Origin: CALAED01 sp036555725
GTDB lineage: Bacteria; Actinomycetota; Actinomycetes; Streptosporangiales; Streptosporangiaceae
Reading direction: 5' to 3'
Assembly: GCA_036555725.1 (NCBI GenBank)
Contig: DATBKU010000135.1
Span: 1 to 64,000 of the forward strand
Length of the DNA: 64,000 nt
This document shows, one piece after another, positions 1 through 8,900 of this stretch. The first letter of the stretch is position 1; each line of letters begins with the position of its first letter. The notes below the pieces were generated by a model. That model was not told the DNA's origin and made no database searches. It saw nothing but the letters and a program-made list of their open reading frames with translations. The position numbers and the translations under genes are program-made.

Positions 1-200
1 CGGCGGCTGGCGTCGAGGATGGCCATGGAGGCGGCCCAGATCAGGCCATCGACCGTAAATGGTACGAGGCGGGCCGTTGTGCCGGATTCGCCGTGGGCGC
101 GGACCATCTCGTAGGCGTGTCGGTAGGAGATGACGGCTGCCACGGCGGCTACGACCACCACGGCGAGCGCGGTTGTGATCCGGATGAGTCGATCAGTCAC
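1..200 (-). CDS. DUF2637-like membrane protein, cut by window edge
   Basis: Only the N-terminal 66 codons are present; the gene runs off the left edge. A GTG start at 200-198 follows a GGGAGG ribosome site. The protein opens with a short basic stretch and a hydrophobic helix (about residues 10-24), then SYRHAYE and a second hydrophobic stretch ending WAASMAILDASR. This pattern is typical of DUF2637 (SpdA/SpdB-like) proteins, which are common on actinomycete integrative-conjugative elements and plasmids. The start overlaps the stop of the upstream gene by 8 bases, so the two are probably translated together. The exact role in transfer or spread is not established here. Family call moderately sure. 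Confidence 0.65.
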   Translation of the reverse strand, partial: MTDRLIRITTALAVVVVAAVAAVISYRHAYEMVRAHGESGTTARLVPFTVDGLIWAASMAILDASR

Positions 201-504
201 AGCTGAACGCCTCCCGGATCTCGCCCCATTCGCCCGCGGGGACGGCACGGAGTTCGCTCGCATCGCGGTAGCAGGCGGGGTGTATCAGGTTCTCCGGCGC
301 GTCGCCGTTTGGGGCGTCGGGGTTTGGCTCGGCGAGTTCGGGCGCCTCGATGGCGACGTACCATTCGTCCGGAGCGACCCGGCTGATGATCGTGCCGGGC
401 AGCCATGCCCACGAGGTGCGGTCGGCGTCGTTGGCGTCGACGGGCGGGTACCAGACGAGGACGAGGCTGTCGTTGGGGAACGGGTTCGGGGCGTCGTTGT
501 GCAT
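193..504 (-). CDS. Small acidic hypothetical protein of integrative-element type
   Basis: 103 residues from ATG 504-502, chosen because GGAGAGGAG lies just upstream; longer in-frame versions have no ribosome site and read as noise. The protein is rich in Asp, Pro and Trp (for example SWAWLPGTI, PDEWYVAIE, HPACYRDASELR). Small proteins with the WLPGT...PDEW...CYRDSSE pattern recur beside DUF2637 genes on Streptomyces integrative elements; this is from family memory, not a search. No membrane segment or signal peptide is seen. It overlaps the following DUF2637 gene by 8 bases. Function unknown. Confidence 0.6.
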   Translation of the reverse strand: MHNDAPNPFPNDSLVLVWYPPVDANDADRTSWAWLPGTIISRVAPDEWYVAIEAPELAEPNPDAPNGDAPENLIHPACYRDASELRAVPAGEWGEIREAFSCD

Positions 505-906
505 GAGGGCTCCTCTCCCGTCCGGGGGAGTCGCGGGGGACAGTTTTGGGAGTTGACGCATTCGGACGTGCGTCGACTGCCTCGGACTCCGCGCGGCTCT
601 CCCGGACGTTTTTCCTGGTGAGAGAGCGCCCCGTTTGGCTCCTTGCTGACCTCGACGTCTATCGACAGCCGGTGTTCTGCCTTCTGCAAACGCGACGAAG
701 TCATCGACGACGCCGTCACCCGCCTGTCGCGCCTGACCCCCCAGGCAGAGTCGGTAGTGACCTAAATAAGTGCTTCCGAAGGTGTTACAAGACTTGGAAG
801 GTTGGGGTCTCGTCCGGTGGAGTTCTGGCGGCTTTCCTGTCCGGTGATGCATTGAACCCCGCTGGCAGGAGGCTTAGGCTCAGGCAGCCGTCGAGGGAGG
901 GCTGTC
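505..906. other. 402-base gap between element genes and dodecin
   Basis: No convincing gene. It should hold the promoter of the leftward pair; on the minus strand TTGTAA, a 17-base spacer and ATTTAG occur near 770-795, a weak match. On the plus strand a short frame ends RDEVIDDAVTRLSRLTPQAE before a stop near 763, which could be the worn tail of a lost gene but has no start. No tRNA or attachment-site repeat was found. Confidence 0.4.
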
Positions 907-1116
907 ATGAGCGTGTACAAGGTCATTGACATCATTGGAACCAGCGGCAACTCATGGGAAGAGGCCGCGGCGGAGGCGGTACAGACCGCGCGCAAGACGA
1001 TCCGCGACGTTCGGGTCGCCGAGGTCACCAAGCAGGACATCCATATCGAAGAGGACGGTGCGATCACGTACCGCACGAAGCTGCAGGTTTCTTTCAAGTA
1101 CGAGTCAGAGCGGTAG
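907..1116 (+). CDS. Dodecin, flavin-storage protein
   Basis: 69 residues, the normal length for dodecins, which form hollow dodecamers that bind and shield flavins (FMN, riboflavin or lumichrome) in the cytoplasm. The sequence matches the family along its length: the KVIDIIGTS start, SWEEAAAEAV with the Trp that stacks on the isoalloxazine ring, and a closing strand with KLQVSFKYE. ATG 907 follows a GAGGGAGGG ribosome site. It stands alone between two leftward genes, so it is likely a single-gene unit. Confident family call; the ligand is inferred. Confidence 0.93.
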   Translation: MSVYKVIDIIGTSGNSWEEAAAEAVQTARKTIRDVRVAEVTKQDIHIEEDGAITYRTKLQVSFKYESER

Positions 1117-1142
1117 TCCGGTCGGAGGGCGGGGCGCGGTGG

Positions 1143-2147
1143 TCAGGGGCCGAAGCGGCGGATTGGGGCGGGGGTGAAGATGGCGGCGGCGGCGACGATT
1201 TGTTCGGCCGTGTGGTCGAGGGCGACGTCGGCGATGACCAGTGGCGTGCCGTAGACCGTTAGCGGAGTTCGTGTCTTTCTGGCCCAGTAGCCGGCCACCT
1301 GGGAGCGGAAGACGTCGGGGTCGATCAGGACGAAGGCGACGGCGTGATGCCGTCCGTGCTTGCCGGAGCGACCCGCGCGGAATGGGTGGATCGCCAGTTC
1401 GGCGATGTCGGTCCAGGCCACCCGCGCTCCCATCGAGGGCAGTTCGAGCCCCGCGGCGTTCATGATCATCATGGGTAGGTGCGGGCGGGTCCGGACGACG
1501 ACGTTGTAGATCGTCAGGACGATGGATACGGCCAGCAGCACGGTGACCACCAGGGCGAGGACACCGGCGTCGGCCACCAGGACCGCGGCCTCGATCACCA
1601 CCACGAACACCGCCAGCGCCGCGAACGACCGGACGAGGTAGCGCCGGCTGTAGCGGACCACGACCGTGGCCGGCGTCCGGGGGCTTGACAGCTGCGGGGC
1701 CGGCTGCGGGGCCGGCGGCGGAGTCGGGGCCGACCGTTCCGTGTTCCAGAGGGCGGCGGCGTTGACCGCCTCCATCCGGTGGAGCGCGACGATCCGGGCG
1801 CGCAGGCGGAGCCGCACGAGCAGCACGACCAGCACCACGACGGCCACCGGGAGCCCGTTCGTGACCGTCGTCTGGGGAACTGTGCCGATCGAGTCCAGCA
1901 CCCCGATCGCGGCGCCGATGGCCACGACGCCGACGACCATGGCAAGGGTGAACGGCAGGGTCTGCCGCAGGCGCGAGCGGGCGAGCATGGCCCTGGCGTA
2001 GCCGACGGCGACCACGGCCACGGCGGGATCGGGATGCGGCCGGTCGGCGCGCAACAGCTCGCGGCGGGTCGTGCGGTCGAGCTCCCGCCAGGCATCGAAG
2101 GCCACCGCTCCGCTCGGCACCGGGGGCGCCCCGGCCATCGGTTCCAT
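1143..2147 (-). CDS. Hypothetical membrane protein with four predicted helices
   Basis: 334 residues. After a soluble N-terminus (about 60 residues) come two hydrophobic hairpins, at about residues 66-88 and 98-112 and then at about 168-185 and 190-212. They are split by a Pro/Ala-rich loop (PTPPPAPQPAPQ). A C-terminal soluble domain of about 120 residues follows, beginning VVVRTRPHLPMMIMN. That tail, with a GLELPSMGARVAWTDIAEL strand-turn pattern, resembles small PH-like domains of bacterial membrane proteins, but this is only an impression. It is divergent from carbamate kinase. No enzyme motif is recognised; function unknown. Confidence 0.7.
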   Translation of the reverse strand: MEPMAGAPPVPSGAVAFDAWRELDRTTRRELLRADRPHPDPAVAVVAVGYARAMLARSRLRQTLPFTLAMVVGVVAIGAAIGVLDSIGTVPQTTVTNGLPVAVVVLVVLLVRLRLRARIVALHRMEAVNAAALWNTERSAPTPPPAPQPAPQLSSPRTPATVVVRYSRRYLVRSFAALAVFVVVIEAAVLVADAGVLALVVTVLLAVSIVLTIYNVVVRTRPHLPMMIMNAAGLELPSMGARVAWTDIAELAIHPFRAGRSGKHGRHHAVAFVLIDPDVFRSQVAGYWARKTRTPLTVYGTPLVIADVALDHTAEQIVAAAAIFTPAPIRRFGP

Positions 2148-2259
2148 GTTGTGCCTCCCCAGCCAGGGGATATTTCACCATCGACCGCCGCGACCAGGAG
2201 CGGGAATCGCGGTCTTCCGTCATTAGGCCATGGGTGGTATTGCCGAAGAAACTGGGTGG

Positions 2260-2279
2260 ATTGGGCAGAGTCTGCCAAT
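2260..2279. promoter_or_regulatory. Near-perfect inverted repeat, operator candidate
   Basis: The half-sites are ATTGGGCAGA and TCTGCCAAT around a central G; they match completely apart from one extra G in the left arm. The repeat lies in the 165-base divergent gap, 34 bases before the carbamate kinase start. Its place and symmetry suit a dimeric repressor such as a GntR, TetR or MarR type. No regulator gene is adjacent. Confidence 0.4.
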
Positions 2280-2312
2280 GAGCCCTCCGGACCCGATGGG
2301 TAGCTTCACTCT

Positions 2313-3272
2313 GTGACATACCGGTCCACGCTCAATGACGAGCGGGTTCTCGTGGCCCTCGGCGGCAACGCGATGACGGCGGCCGACGGGAGCGCCACTC
2401 CGGACGCGCAGCGGCAGGCCATCGAGGGGGCGATGGCACGGGTCGCCGACCTGGTCGCCGCCGGCGTGCAGGTCGCCCTCACCCACGGCAACGGCCCGCA
2501 GGTCGGCAATCTGCTGATCAAGAACCAGCTGGCCGCGCACGTGGTGCCGCCCGTACCGCTGGACTGGTGCGGGGCGCAGACCCAGGCGACCATCGGCATG
2601 CTGATCCTCAACGCCCTGGAGGGCGCCATCGCCATCCGCGGCGCGACCCGGCCGGTCAGTGTGGTTGTGACCCGTACGTTGGTGAACGGCGCCGACCGGG
2701 CGTTCCAAACGCCCACCAAGCCGGTCGGACGGTACTTTCCGGAGGCCGAGGCCCGCCGGTTCATGGCCCTCGGCCAGTCGTGGACCCAGGTGGGGGAGCG
2801 GGGCTGGCGCCGCGTGGTCGCCTCCCCCGAGCCGCTGGAGATCCTGGACGCCCCGGCCGTGGACACGCTGATGGCCGCGGGCTACGTCGTGGTGTCGGCC
2901 GGCGGCGGCGGGATCCCGGTGGTGCGCGATGGCGGCAGGCTCCGCGGGGTGGAGGCCGTGATCGACAAAGACCTCGCGGCGCAGTTGCTGGCCCGGCACA
3001 TCGGCGCCGACACCCTCGTCATCGCCACCGACGTCGACCACGTGATGACGGGGTACGGCACCGCCAAGGCCCGGCCCATCGGCCGTACGACACCAGGGGA
3101 GTTGCGGCGGCTCGCCGGCGAGGGACAGTTCGCCACCGGCAGTATGGGGCCCAAGGTCGAGGCGGCGCTGCGGTTCATCGCCGCGGGCGGCCGTCGCGCG
3201 GCGATCAGCTCACTGGACCTCATCGCCGACGCCGCGGGGGGCAAGGCCGGAACGATTATCGAAGCGACGTGA
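2313..3272 (+). CDS. arcC: Carbamate kinase
   Basis: Amino acid kinase family; makes ATP and carbamate from carbamoyl phosphate and ADP, or the reverse. The 319 residues fit the family (about 300-315). Visible motifs: VALGGNAM near the N-terminus (nucleotide loop), THGNGPQVGNLL, the SAGGGGIPV loop, DKDLAAQLLA, ATDVDHV and a GSMGPKVEAALRF near the C-terminus. Start taken at GTG 2313; an ATG a few codons inside is possible. It is followed after 66 bases by a ring-opening amidohydrolase in the same direction, so carbamoyl phosphate from breakdown of a cyclic ureide or pyrimidine-like substrate is the likely input rather than arginine; no arginine deiminase genes are present. Confidence 0.9.
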   Translation: MTYRSTLNDERVLVALGGNAMTAADGSATPDAQRQAIEGAMARVADLVAAGVQVALTHGNGPQVGNLLIKNQLAAHVVPPVPLDWCGAQTQATIGMLILNALEGAIAIRGATRPVSVVVTRTLVNGADRAFQTPTKPVGRYFPEAEARRFMALGQSWTQVGERGWRRVVASPEPLEILDAPAVDTLMAAGYVVVSAGGGGIPVVRDGGRLRGVEAVIDKDLAAQLLARHIGADTLVIATDVDHVMTGYGTAKARPIGRTTPGELRRLAGEGQFATGSMGPKVEAALRFIAAGGRRAAISSLDLIADAAGGKAGTIIEAT

Positions 3273-3338
3273 CAATGACCGGAGCGTCCCGGCCGGAACC
3301 GATGCCGTCCGCGACGATCAGGGTGGAGGTTGAGGGTA

Positions 3339-4442
3339 GTGGCGGATCCGATTGAAGTGCGCAAGGTGCCGATCAACAGCGTTACCGACGCCTCCGGGCT
3401 CGCCGCGCTGATCGACGACGGCGTGATCGAGGCCGACCGCGTGCTCGCGGTCGTCGGCAAGACCGAGGGCAACGGCGGCGTCAACGACTACACCCGCATC
3501 CTCGCCGACCGGGCCTTCCGCGAGGTGCTGCTGGCGAAGGGCACCCGGACCGCCGACGAGGTCGCGCAGGTGCCGCTGGTGTGGTCGGGCGGTACGGACG
3601 GGGTGCTCAGCCCGCATGCGACGGTCTTCGCGACGGTCGACCCGGCGACGGCCCCGGCGTCCGGCGAGCCCCGGGTCTCGGTCGGCATCGCGATGAGCGA
3701 GGTCATCCTGCCCGAGGACATCGGCCGCCCGGCGATGGTCGAGAAGGTCGCCAACGGGGTCCGCGAGGCCATGAAGATCGCCGGCATCGACGACCCGGCC
3801 GACGTGCACTACGTCCAGACGAAGACGCCGCTGCTCACGCTCGACACGATCAACGACGCCAAGAGCCGGGGCCGCGACGTGGTCACCGAGGACACCCTGA
3901 AGTCGATGGACATCTCCAACTCCACCACCGCGCTCGGCATCGCCGTCGCGCTGGGCGAGGTCGAGCCGCCGGCTGCCGAGCAGATCCACAAGGACCTGTC
4001 TCTGTACTCCTCGGTCGCGTCCTGCTCGTCGGGCGTAGAGCTGGACCGCGCGCAGATCGTCGTCGTCGGCAACGTACGGGGGATCGGTGGGCGCTACCGC
4101 ATCGGCCACGGCGTCATGAACGACGCGCTCGACGCCGACGGCATCTGGACGGCCATCAGGTCGGCCGGGCTCGACCTGCCGGATCGGCCGCATCCCAGCG
4201 ACCTCGGCGACCGGCTGGTCAACGTGTTCATCAAGTGCGAGGCCGACCCGAGCGGCTTCGTGCGAGGCCGGCGCAACATCATGCTCGACGACTCCGACGT
4301 GCACTGGCACCGGCAGATCAAGGCCTGCGTCGGCGGCGTGGCGGCGTCGGTCACCGGCGACCCGGCGGTCTTCGTCTCGGTCGCCGCCGTGCACCAGGGC
4401 CCGTCCGGGGGCGGCACGGTGGCCGCCATCGCGGCCTTCTAG
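3339..4442 (+). CDS. Ring-opening amidohydrolase (cyanurate hydrolase/barbiturase family)
   Basis: 367 residues from GTG 3339, which has GGAGG nine bases upstream; a TTG nine bases earlier touches that site and is unlikely. The family (AtzD/TrzD/barbiturase) is built from three repeated units, each with a Lys and a Ser. All three pairs are visible: VVGKTEG with WSGGTDG; VQTKTPLL with ASCSSGVE; FIKCEAD with VFVSVAAVHQGP near the C-terminus. It opens cyanuric acid (to carboxybiuret) or barbituric acid (to ureidomalonate). Sequence alone does not decide which. Pairing with carbamate kinase points to nitrogen and energy recovery from a cyclic imide. Confidence 0.88.
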   Translation: MADPIEVRKVPINSVTDASGLAALIDDGVIEADRVLAVVGKTEGNGGVNDYTRILADRAFREVLLAKGTRTADEVAQVPLVWSGGTDGVLSPHATVFATVDPATAPASGEPRVSVGIAMSEVILPEDIGRPAMVEKVANGVREAMKIAGIDDPADVHYVQTKTPLLTLDTINDAKSRGRDVVTEDTLKSMDISNSTTALGIAVALGEVEPPAAEQIHKDLSLYSSVASCSSGVELDRAQIVVVGNVRGIGGRYRIGHGVMNDALDADGIWTAIRSAGLDLPDRPHPSDLGDRLVNVFIKCEADPSGFVRGRRNIMLDDSDVHWHRQIKACVGGVAASVTGDPAVFVSVAAVHQGPSGGGTVAAIAAF

Positions 4443-4554
4443 TACCCGTCCGCCATCCCCCATCTACCGCCGCCTCCCTCGGTTAAGACGGGCATTTCCC
4501 CGCGTTATGGGCCAGGCGCCGACACAGGAGAGCAGGACGGATACGCTCGGTGGC

Positions 4555-5292
4555 GTGTCAGGACGGACCATTCCGCAACCCCAGTTTCCCGGCGATGACG
4601 GCGCCGCCGATCCTCGGCTGACCGCTGCGCTGTTCGCGTACGCGCAGGGGAAGGCGGGCGAGCATCAGGTGCTGACCGCGCTCGCCGACACTCGCCTGCT
4701 CGTGCCCGTGGTCGCCGTGCCCGCCGACGCAGCTTCGGACGCAGGCGCCCCGCACCCACCCGACGAGCCGAACGGAACCGGCGACGCGCCCGCCCGGACG
4801 GTCGAGAAGGAGACGGACATGGCGCTGCCCACGCTCATCGGCGAGGACGGCCGGCGGGGCGTGCTCGGGTTCACGTCGAGTGAATCGCTCAGGCGCTGGC
4901 AGGCCGACGCCAGGCCGGTCCCCGTCCGCGCGCGCGACGCCTGCCGTGCCGCGCTCGACGAGAACGCCGACGCCCTCGTCATCGACGTCGCCGGGCCGGT
5001 GCCGTTCGCCGTGGAGGGGAATCGGCTCTACACCTTCGCCGAGGGACGGCCGATACCGCAGCCGTACGAGGATCCCGACCTGCTGGCGGCCATCGAGGCG
5101 GCATTCGCGCACGAGGCCGGCGTCACCGGGGTCCAGGTCGGCCCCGGCACGACCACCGAGCTGTCGGTCCGCTTCTCGCTGGCCGCCGACGCCGACGAAC
5201 GCACCACCGTACGGCGCGTGACCGACCGGCTGGCCGGCGAGCTGCGCGGCCGGATCGTCGGCGGCGTCGAAGTCGGCGTCACCCGCCGATAG
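4555..5292 (+). CDS. SseB-like domain protein
   Basis: 245 residues from GTG 4555 (SGRTIPQPQFPGDDGAADPRL); an upstream ATG at 4507 would add 16 residues but has no ribosome site. The N-terminal part, with ALFAYAQGKAGEHQVLTALADTR, a strand reading LLVPVVAV and the LPTLIGEDGRRGVLGFTS segment, fits actinobacterial SseB-family proteins. About residues 28-180 hold this domain, then an acidic alpha/beta tail follows. No signal peptide or membrane segment. The actinobacterial members have no settled function and are not evidence of type III secretion. The stop codon lies inside a 13-base tandem repeat. Confidence 0.7.
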   Translation: MSGRTIPQPQFPGDDGAADPRLTAALFAYAQGKAGEHQVLTALADTRLLVPVVAVPADAASDAGAPHPPDEPNGTGDAPARTVEKETDMALPTLIGEDGRRGVLGFTSSESLRRWQADARPVPVRARDACRAALDENADALVIDVAGPVPFAVEGNRLYTFAEGRPIPQPYEDPDLLAAIEAAFAHEAGVTGVQVGPGTTTELSVRFSLAADADERTTVRRVTDRLAGELRGRIVGGVEVGVTRR

Positions 5293-5333
5293 GGCCCGCC
5301 GATAGGGCCCGCCGATAGGACCCGCGGACAGGG
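5282..5333. repeat. 13-base tandem repeat, four units
   Basis: Units CCCGCCGATAGGG at 5282-5294 and 5295-5307, then one with a final A (5308-5320) and a degenerate CCCGCGGACAGGG (5321-5333). The array contains the stop codon of the SseB-like gene and fills the gap up to the prepilin peptidase start. Confidence 0.9.
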
Positions 5334-5336
5334 CCT

Positions 5337-5924
5337 ATGGATCCGCCGCACGACGCTAGATTCCAGAACGTGGACTGGATCGAGCCGGTCACCGCTCGCC
5401 CCGCGTGGGTCGCCGCGGTCACCGCGGCGACGCTCGCGCTCATCTGCTGGCGCGTGGGGCTCGCCGCCGACCTGCCCGCGTACCTGTATCTCGCCGCCGT
5501 GGGCGTCGCGCTCGCCTTCATCGACATCGCCATCAGACGGCTGCCCGACCCGCTCACGCTGCCTTCGTACGCCATCGGCGCCGCCCTGCTCGGCGCGGCG
5601 GCGCCGTTCACCGACGACGGCGGCTCCCGGTTCCTGTACGCCCTGGCCGGAATGGGCGCGCTGCTGCTGTTCTACGCCGTCCAGTGGTACTTCCTGCCGG
5701 GCCAGATCGGGCTCGGGGACGTGAAGCTGGCCGGGGTGCTCGGTCTCTACCTGGGCTGGCTCGGCCTCGACGGCCTCCTGCTCGGCGTGTTCGCGATCCA
5801 CGTGCTCGGCGGGCTGTACGCGCTGGGGCTGCTCGCCGCCCGCCGGGCCGACCGGAAAGCGACCATCCCCTTCGGACCCTTCATGCTGGCCGGTACGCTC
5901 GTCGCCATCCTCGTAATCGCGTGA
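5337..5924 (+). CDS. Prepilin peptidase (A24 family)
   Basis: 195 residues, almost all membrane helices. Membrane aspartyl protease that cuts class III signal peptides of type IV pilin-like or Flp/Tad pilins. The two catalytic aspartates are visible: FIDIAIRRLPD (D63) and GLGDVK (D128). The PFGPFML segment near the C-terminus is also typical. The N-terminal cytoplasmic methyltransferase-type domain of PilD is absent, as in the short actinobacterial and TadV/CpaA enzymes. No pilin or Tad secretion genes are nearby, so substrates are elsewhere. Start ATG 5337; a GTG at 5370 is an alternative. Confidence 0.87.
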   Translation: MDPPHDARFQNVDWIEPVTARPAWVAAVTAATLALICWRVGLAADLPAYLYLAAVGVALAFIDIAIRRLPDPLTLPSYAIGAALLGAAAPFTDDGGSRFLYALAGMGALLLFYAVQWYFLPGQIGLGDVKLAGVLGLYLGWLGLDGLLLGVFAIHVLGGLYALGLLAARRADRKATIPFGPFMLAGTLVAILVIA

Positions 5925-5999
5925 AACCCGGTGGACCGAGCGGCCCGTTCCCGGCAAAGCTGACGAGGACCAACCCTTTAGCAAGGAGTGATCACCTTG

Positions 6000-8900
6000 G
6001 TGACGATGCAGGACGCCCTGCTCCGGCTGACCGAGTACTGGGCCGGGCAAGGGTGCGTCATCGTCCAGCCGATGAACACCGAGGTCGGCGCCGGAACGTT
6101 GAACCCGGCGACCGCGCTGCGGGTGCTCGGGCCCGAGCCGTGGCGGGTCGGGTACGTCGAGCCGAGCGTACGGCCCGACGACTCCCGGTACGGCGACAAC
6201 CCCAACCGGCTGCAGACCCATACGCAGTACCAGGTGATCCTCAAGCCCGAGCCCGGCGACGCGCAGGACCGCTATCTCGGCTCGCTCAGGGCCCTCGGCA
6301 TCGACATCGACCGGCACGACGTACGGTTCGTCGAAGACAACTGGGCCTCCCCGGCGCTCGGCGCGTGGGGCCTGGGCTGGGAGGTCTGGCTCGACGGCCT
6401 GGAAATCACCCAGTTCACGTACTTCCAGCAGTCCGGCGGCCGGTCCCTCGACCCGGTGTCGGTCGAGATCACGTACGGCATGGAGCGCATCATCATGGCG
6501 CTGCAGGGCGTCTCGCACTTCAAGGACATCACGTACGCGCCCGGCATCACCTACGGCGAGGCGTTCGGCCAGGCCGAGTACGAGATGAGCCGCTATTACC
6601 TCGACGACGCCGACATCGAGACCAACCGGCGGCTGTTCGAGTCGTACGAGGCCGAGGCCCGCCGCATGGTCGAGGCCCGGCTGCCGGTACCGGCCCATAC
6701 GTACGTGCTCAAGTGCTCGCACGCCTTCAACGTCCTCGACTCGCGCGGCGCCATCGGCACCACGGAACGGGCCCGCGCGTTCGCCCGCATGCGCGATCTC
6801 GCCCGCGAGGTCGCCGAGCTCTGGGTCGAGCGGCGGGCCGAGCTCGGGCACCCGCTGGGCGTGGCGACCGCCGGCGGTCCGGCCCCGACCGGGCGGCCGG
6901 AGCCGTTCCCCGCGCTGGCCGAACCGGCCCCGCTGGCATTCGAGATCGGCGTCGAGGAGATGCCGCCCGACGAAGTGACCCGGTCCGCCGCGGCGGTCGA
7001 GACCGCGCTGGCCGAGCGGCTGGGGGCCACCCGGCTGCGGCACGGCGCCATCGAGGTCGTGTCGTCCCCGAGACGGATCGTCGCGATCGTCGACGAGGTC
7101 CAGCCGCGCGAGGACGACGCCGAGGAGACGGTCCGCGGGCCTCGGCTGTCCGCCGCGTACGACGCCGACGGCAACCCGACCAAGGCCGCGCAGGGCTTCG
7201 CCCGCGGCCAGGGCATCTCGGTCGACGACCTCCAGACCATCGCCGTGGGCGGCGGGGAGTACGTCGGCTACGTCAGGCAGGTGCCGGGCCGGCCGGCGGC
7301 CGAGGTGCTCGCCGGCGTCCTGCCCGAGATCGTCACCGGGCTGCGCGCCGAGAAGAACATGCGCTGGAACGCCCCCGGCCTGTCCTACACGCGGCCGATC
7401 CGCCGGCTGCTGGCGCTGCTCGGCCCGCACGTGGTGCCGTTCGTCGTCGCCGGGATGCAGAGCCGCCGGGCCACGCACGTGCACCGCACGGCGCCGGAGC
7501 CGATCGTCGAGGTCGAGACCGCCAAGGGCTATCTCGACACGCTCCGGACGCATGGCGTCGAGGCCGACGCGGCGCGGCGCCGCGAGCGGATCGTCGCGGC
7601 CGCCCGCGAGCTGGCGGCCGAGGCGGGCGGCGGCATCGACGTCGAAAGCGAGGGCGCCGTGATCGACGAGGTCACCAACCTGGTCGAAGACCCGGTCGCC
7701 ATCCGCGGCTCGTTCGAGGAGAGGTATCTCGAGCTGCCGGACGCGGTGCTGACCACGGTGATGAAAAAGCACCAGCGCTACCTGCCCGTACGGGACGGCG
7801 CCGGGCGGCTGCTGCCGGCCTTCGTGACGATGGCCAACGGCGCCTGCGACCAGGACGCCGTACAGGCCGGGAACGAGGCGGTGCTGCGCGCCAGGTACGA
7901 GGACGCGGCGTTCTTCTATCAGCACGATCTCCGCAGGCCGCCGGCCGAACTGAAGCGGGGCCTGACGAAGCTGACCTTCGAGGAACGGCTCGGCTCGATG
8001 GCCGACCGGGCCGACCGGATCCGCGCGATCGCGCTCGGCCTGGCCGGCGCGGCGGGGATCAGCGACGCGGACGGTACGACCCTGGAGCGCGCGGCCGAGC
8101 TGGCCAAGTTCGACCTCGCGTCGTCCATGGTGATCGAGCTGTCCAGCCTGGCCGGCGTGATGGCCCGCGAGTATGCCGCCCGGGCCGGCGAGAGCGACGC
8201 CGTCGCGGCGGCGTTGTTCGAGATGGAGCTGCCGCGCTCGGCCGGCGACGCGCTGCCGGAGACGGTGCCGGGCGCGCTGCTCGCGGTGGCGGACCGGCTC
8301 GATCTGCTCGCCGGGCTGTTCGGCATCGGTTCGGCACCGACCGGCAGCTCCGACCCCTACGGGTTGCGCCGCGCGGCGCTCGGACTCACCTCGATCCTGC
8401 GCGCACGGCCCGCGCTGGCCGCGATCACGGTACGGGACGGGCTGTCAGTGGCCGCCCGGCAGCAGCCCGTCGAGGTGCCGGCAGGCGCCCTGGACGAGGC
8501 GGAGCAGTTCGTCGTGCGGCGGTTCGAGCAGGCGCTGCTCGACGCGGGTCACCCGGTCAACGTCGTACGGGCGGTACTGCCGCATGCCGGGTCGCCGGCG
8601 TACGCCGAGCAGGCGGCGGCCGACCTGGAGAAGCTGCTCGGCGACGAGCGGTTCCAGCGGCTGACGACGGCCCTGCAGCGGGTGCTGCGCATCGTTCCGG
8701 CGGAGACCCCGGCGTCGTACGACCCGGCGCTGTTCGACGACGAGGCCGAGCGCCGCTTGCATCTGACGTACACGCAGGTGCGCGACGCCCTCGGCGATGG
8801 CCCTTCGAGCGAGCCGAGGCTGAGCGGGAAACGCGTCAGCCTGCCGGAGTTCACCGCCGAGGCGCTGCCGCTCGCCGAGCCGATCGACGACTACTTCGAC

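Noticed and set aside
700..765. Short frame ending RDEVIDDAVTRLSRLTPQAE
   Set aside because: No start codon with a ribosome site and no family match; may be a worn gene tail but not supportable.
4507..4554. Earlier ATG for the SseB-like protein
   Set aside because: No ribosome site; the family begins with the SGRTIP-type segment at 4555.
5925..5999. T-box ahead of the glycyl-tRNA synthetase gene
   Set aside because: The short gap lacks the GGTGGNACCGCG core that is plain ahead of ileS.
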